The position numbers were made by a program, and so were the translations under genes. Below, in pieces: positions 4,169 to 6,926 of a stretch of 6,926 bases of DNA. Within the stretch, counting starts at the first letter, position 1, and every line of letters begins with the position of its first letter. The notes below the pieces were generated by a model. The model made no database searches, was not told the DNA's origin, and was given only the letters and a program-made list of their open reading frames with translations. Source of the DNA: UBA685 sp002299005. GTDB lineage: Bacteria > Pseudomonadota > Alphaproteobacteria > Puniceispirillales > Puniceispirillaceae. The stretch is taken from positions 1-6,926 of the forward strand of contig CAXAAH010000071.1 in assembly GCA_963966775.1 (NCBI GenBank). The letters run 5' to 3'.

Positions 4169-6709
4169 ATGCGTCAAATTATGAAACGCTCATGGTATTT
4201 ATCAATGGCAGGGGTCATCTCCTCTGCCCTATTAGTAAGCTCATGCAGTGCACCCGACAGGCTGAGCAATGATGATCTATCACTCGACACGACAAAAGCG
4301 ATCGTCAAAGAGCGGCTGATATCGCCTGTCGAAGATGAGCGCATTGTTGAATTTAACAAAAAACTGCCACGTCGTTCAATTTTACAGGTCGTGCACGCCC
4401 CTGATTCACTTTCTGACCCGACATTCCTCCAGCTGATTGAAAATAAGCTGAGTGACGAGATTAATTTCCGCAAATTACAAGATGATTTGGCAGGCATTGA
4501 GCCGGCCGCCATCACCAAGCCTGTGGAGCTGAGTGAGGCTGAAAAGCAATCGATTCAAACAAAACGCGCCCAAGCCAGAGAAAAGTTTTTATTCGAAGAA
4601 GGCTTTGAGCTAGAAGAATTACTCTTCTCCAAGCTCAGCACGCTAGAGACTGATGTCGATGATTTGTTCCTAGAGACCATCCCGCTTGAGAGTAATGTTG
4701 GCAGTTTCCCTGAATTTATTGGCGCCAACCTTACCGCTGACCAAAATGGCTTTCTGTCCCTGCCCGCTGATATTTACTTGATTGGGGGGGAGAATTCTAC
4801 ATTCACCTCTAAAATTTCGACCCTATCAGATATTGTGAATGATAAGGATATCACCTTGAGTGTGCGCGATTTGCCTTTGCAAGACGCGCTAGGGATTATC
4901 GCTGGCTCATTAGGCATTGAATATAGCGTCTCACAAGGCATTAGCGCCGTCGACACATCGCTGTCTTTGTCGATACAGTCAAACGCCCTGTCAATTTTGG
5001 ATGCCATCCTAACGCAGAACAACCTTGCTATTTTATATGATGATTCACTTGGCGTCGCCCGCTTCTATACCGACATAGAGCTCGTCCTGATTGATGAGCA
5101 GGTAAAAAGCGCGATCCGCGGTTATAATGAGCTGCATTTGGCGAAGAAGAAATATGAGCGCGCACGAGGCGATGCGAGCAAAATCAAAGATATGATCACA
5201 ATCGCGCAAACATTGCTTGATGGTGATGAGCGCGCATTCTCAACAGGCGTCAAAAGCTTCCCACGCTCGCTTATGGGCGAGGCCGCAAGAGAAGCGATGG
5301 CAGAATTAACAAAGCGCAATTCAGACATTCACCAAAAGCTAACCAGCTTTGATGAAGAAACAATCGCGCTTGTCGAACCAAATAGTCAAAATAGCTCTAG
5401 CGCCTTTGCCCAAGGGGCAAGCGGCAGAAACCTGAACGATATTCTGGTGGAAGATAATTGTATCATTAAGGGCAATGAGATTTTTGTTGAAAAAATCGCT
5501 GTCTATAATGCTGACAGTGAACAAGCCAAGCAACATGTCATCGACTATTTTGCTCAAAATGCCCCAACAGATAACACCGCACAGGACAATACTGAAGAGG
5601 CTGGCGATGAAGTCGGCGATGAAGCTGGCGAGGCAGAAGAAGATGGCGCAAGCTCTATTCTTGATGCCGCATCAGCGGCCGTCGCACAGGCCGTCTCAAC
5701 CTGTCCTGAATATGAGGTGAAGCTGGTTCATGACACCACAGGTGTGATTATCACAGGCCGCAGACAAGATAATTCATTGGCAATGCGCATCATCGAAGAA
5801 TATGACGTGCCGAAATTACAGGTTTTGGTCGAGATTTTCATGGTCACGGTTTCACGAGACTTTAACCGCCAAATCTCTAACCTTATCACCAGAGCGGTTG
5901 GCGTACCTGGCGGTAATGGCATTACCGAAGCCGCGCTTCGTGGCACCACAATCACGACAGATACCGGCAGTATTGGCGCTGATACTTTGGTTAACATCTC
6001 TAATGCGATTGAGGGTGGCTATTCAGTTCAGCTAAATTCACCAAAGGCCGATAACCAAGGCTCACTTATCTCATCAGCCCTTAGCTTCCTTGAAAGCAAC
6101 CAGCTAGGCCGTGTGCTATCAAGCCCGACTATTTTGGTGCAGGATGAGACTGAGACAGCCAGCATCAAGCGTGAACAGGTGGCCAAACTTGTCTATCAAG
6201 AACAAGATAATGACAATGGCACTGTGACCACAAGATTGGTTGAAGCAGAGGAAAAAGCGCCGTTCGAGCTTACCTTGCGTGATGTTAAAGTCTTCCCAGC
6301 AAACCGCACGGTGCGCATGGGTGTCAAAATCCTGAATAAGCGCTTCACAGAGACCAATATCAACCTTATCACCACAAGAGATCAGGCTGACTATACAGAA
6401 GATACGATTGAAACAGCCTTTACCGCCGCGCCTGGTGATGTGATTGTGCTGGCCGGTCTTGCGGCGAATGCTGATTCAACTGCAACATCTGGTCTGCCAG
6501 GTACAACAGGCGCGCTGGCCCCTGTCTCCCCATTGCTAGGCGGCACAGACCAGATTACCAGCAATGTTAGTGAGATGATTATCTTCATGGCACCAACTGT
6601 GATTGACCCCTCATCAGACTTCCAGCCGCATTCAGCCTTTGGCGTGAGCACAAAAGCCGCTGAGGACGAAGCAAAAGAGACTGAGGAAGATGCAAAAGAG
6701 GCTGAATAA
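4169..6709 (+). CDS. Type IV pilus secretin, lipoprotein (PilQ/MshL/PilN-like)
   Basis: This 846-residue outer-membrane ring protein would let the pilus cross the outer membrane. A lipoprotein signal ends at LVSSC (22-26), so Cys26 is probably lipidated, as in MshL and type IVb PilN/BfpB secretins. Residues 27-225 match no domain I recognise. An STN/N0-like domain spans about 228-300 (ITLSVRDLPLQDALGIIAGS). A charged helical stretch follows (303-400). An N1-like domain begins near Cys431 and resumes after Cys512 (YEVKLVHDTTGVIITGR), interrupted by an acidic insertion (466-493). The secretin core covers about 550-813, with RVLSSPTILVQD (648-659), a conserved-type APGDVIVLAGL (754-764) and the closing SEMIIFMAPTVIDP (801-814). 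The tail (826-846) is almost only Glu, Asp, Lys and Ala. It is longer than most PilQ or MshL proteins. The start is supported by CGGAG (4156-4160), eight bases upstream. No AMIN domain is apparent. Confidence 0.9.
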   Translation: MRQIMKRSWYLSMAGVISSALLVSSCSAPDRLSNDDLSLDTTKAIVKERLISPVEDERIVEFNKKLPRRSILQVVHAPDSLSDPTFLQLIENKLSDEINFRKLQDDLAGIEPAAITKPVELSEAEKQSIQTKRAQAREKFLFEEGFELEELLFSKLSTLETDVDDLFLETIPLESNVGSFPEFIGANLTADQNGFLSLPADIYLIGGENSTFTSKISTLSDIVNDKDITLSVRDLPLQDALGIIAGSLGIEYSVSQGISAVDTSLSLSIQSNALSILDAILTQNNLAILYDDSLGVARFYTDIELVLIDEQVKSAIRGYNELHLAKKKYERARGDASKIKDMITIAQTLLDGDERAFSTGVKSFPRSLMGEAAREAMAELTKRNSDIHQKLTSFDEETIALVEPNSQNSSSAFAQGASGRNLNDILVEDNCIIKGNEIFVEKIAVYNADSEQAKQHVIDYFAQNAPTDNTAQDNTEEAGDEVGDEAGEAEEDGASSILDAASAAVAQAVSTCPEYEVKLVHDTTGVIITGRRQDNSLAMRIIEEYDVPKLQVLVEIFMVTVSRDFNRQISNLITRAVGVPGGNGITEAALRGTTITTDTGSIGADTLVNISNAIEGGYSVQLNSPKADNQGSLISSALSFLESNQLGRVLSSPTILVQDETETASIKREQVAKLVYQEQDNDNGTVTTRLVEAEEKAPFELTLRDVKVFPANRTVRMGVKILNKRFTETNINLITTRDQADYTEDTIETAFTAAPGDVIVLAGLAANADSTATSGLPGTTGALAPVSPLLGGTDQITSNVSEMIIFMAPTVIDPSSDFQPHSAFGVSTKAAEDEAKETEEDAKEAE
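4784..4790 (+). repeat. Seven-base G tract inside the secretin gene
   Basis: The run GGGGGGG encodes Gly206-Gly207 and the first base of Glu208 in the secretin. Most glycine codons nearby are GGC or GGT. A one-base slip would shift the frame early in the gene. Seven bases is short for a contingency tract, so phase variation is only a possibility. Confidence 0.6.
5603..5638 (+). repeat. 12-bp tandem repeat coding for the acidic insertion of the secretin
   Basis: GGCGATGAAGTC (5603-5614) and GGCGATGAAGCT (5615-5626) differ only at their last two bases, and a degenerate third unit runs to 5638. They encode GDEV, GDEA and GEAE (residues 479-490). The acidic insertion appears to have grown by in-frame repeat expansion. 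Confidence 0.7.
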
Positions 6710-6728
6710 GCCTTCGTCACTAAGTCAT

Positions 6729-6770
6729 AAAAAAAGGCGCGCCCATCATGATGAGGGACGCGCCTTTTTT
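6729..6770. terminator. Bidirectional Rho-independent terminator
   Basis: The stem pairs AAAAAAGGCGCG (6730-6741) with CGCGCCTTTTTT (6759-6770). CCC/GGG inside it (6742-6744 with 6755-6757) extends the stem past one bulged A at 6758. There is a T run on the plus strand (6765-6770) and a run of seven A (6729-6735) that serves as the T run on the minus strand. It lies between the convergent secretin gene and the gene at the right edge, 20 bases from each stop codon, and should serve both. Confidence 0.92.
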
Positions 6771-6789
6771 ATAATCAATTCGAAATAGA

Positions 6790-6926
6790 TTAGTCTTTTA
6801 CAAGTCTTGCTGTCTCATAGAGCGCCTTTGATTCGGCGACATAGACGGTGCGGGAAATCTGGCCTGTCCGGAACAGCTCACGAATGGCGAGCATCTCTTG
6901 TTCAATATCAATTAGGCGCCTGTTAA
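6790..6926 (-). CDS. C-terminal end of an unidentified protein, 5' part outside the window
   Basis: The minus strand has an open frame ending in TAA (6790-6792), with 44 residues visible and no stop codon between it and the window edge. The segment is largely helical and charged (LIDIEQEMLAIRELFRTG, then VAESKALYETARLVKD). That could be a coiled coil or a helical hairpin around the TGQISRT turn, a pattern seen in some membrane-fusion and structural proteins. I cannot assign a family. Two points support it being a real gene: the terminator lies immediately downstream of the stop, and the frame stays open. It converges with the secretin gene, so it is not part of that operon. Confidence 0.6.
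   Translation of the reverse strand, partial: NRRLIDIEQEMLAIRELFRTGQISRTVYVAESKALYETARLVKD

Noticed and set aside
6391..6720. Minus-strand open frame opposite the end of the secretin gene.
   Set aside because: It is antisense to the conserved secretin core. Its Ser/Ala-rich translation is a typical shadow of GC-biased coding sequence.
6777..6786. AATTCGAAAT, identical to the ten bases at 2425-2434 in the divergent promoter region.
   Set aside because: It is a single copy next to a stop codon and terminator, not near a promoter. A 10-base match in A+T-rich spacer is weak evidence.
1..6926. Search for tRNA, rRNA, CRISPR arrays, insertion sequences, attachment sites and riboswitches.
   Set aside because: No cloverleaf, spaced repeat array, transposase motif, terminal inverted repeat or conserved riboswitch core was seen by eye. 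A covariance-model search was not possible here.

Overview
The window reads as part of a chromosome from a Gram-negative bacterium. It encodes an outer-membrane secretin with a lipoprotein signal, a type IV prepilin, a PilT-type retraction ATPase and a prepilin peptidase. Moderate G+C, compact spacing and codon use fit a proteobacterium. An aquatic alphaproteobacterium is my best guess, but that is an inference with no marker gene behind it. No rRNA, tRNA, CRISPR array or transposase is visible.

Layout. Positions 1-494 (minus) hold the start of a STAS-domain protein that runs off the left edge through an Ala/Pro/Thr repeat tail. A strong Rho-independent terminator (523-563) separates it from the type IV prepilin gene upstream of it on the same strand (576-1181). 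About 210 bp of A+T-rich leader precedes the pilin gene, then comes pilT (1407-2402, minus). A 75 bp divergent intergenic region with paired TTCGAA palindromes separates pilT from a rightward set: a secreted Sel1-repeat protein (2478-3260), a prepilin peptidase (3263-4111, 2 bp gap) and a large secretin lipoprotein (4169-6709). A bidirectional terminator (6729-6770) closes this set, facing the C-terminal end of an unidentified minus-strand gene (6790-6926). No gene-free stretch exceeds 300 bases.

How the parts fit. The prepilin peptidase would cleave the 7-residue leader of the pilin. The pilus would leave the cell through the secretin, and PilT would power retraction. The Sel1 protein is periplasmic and could help secretin assembly, a job done by TPR proteins such as PilF/Tgl elsewhere. 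The assembly ATPase (PilB), platform protein (PilC) and alignment proteins (PilM/N/O/P) are not here and must lie elsewhere if the system works. The STAS protein may start a regulatory or chemosensory operon running leftward, but its partners are outside the window.

Most unusual points: the secretin is large, carries its own lipobox, and has an acidic repeat-derived insertion bracketed by its only two non-lipidated cysteines. A STAS protein lies directly behind the pilin terminator. The peptidase has a shifted cysteine in its zinc-type motif.
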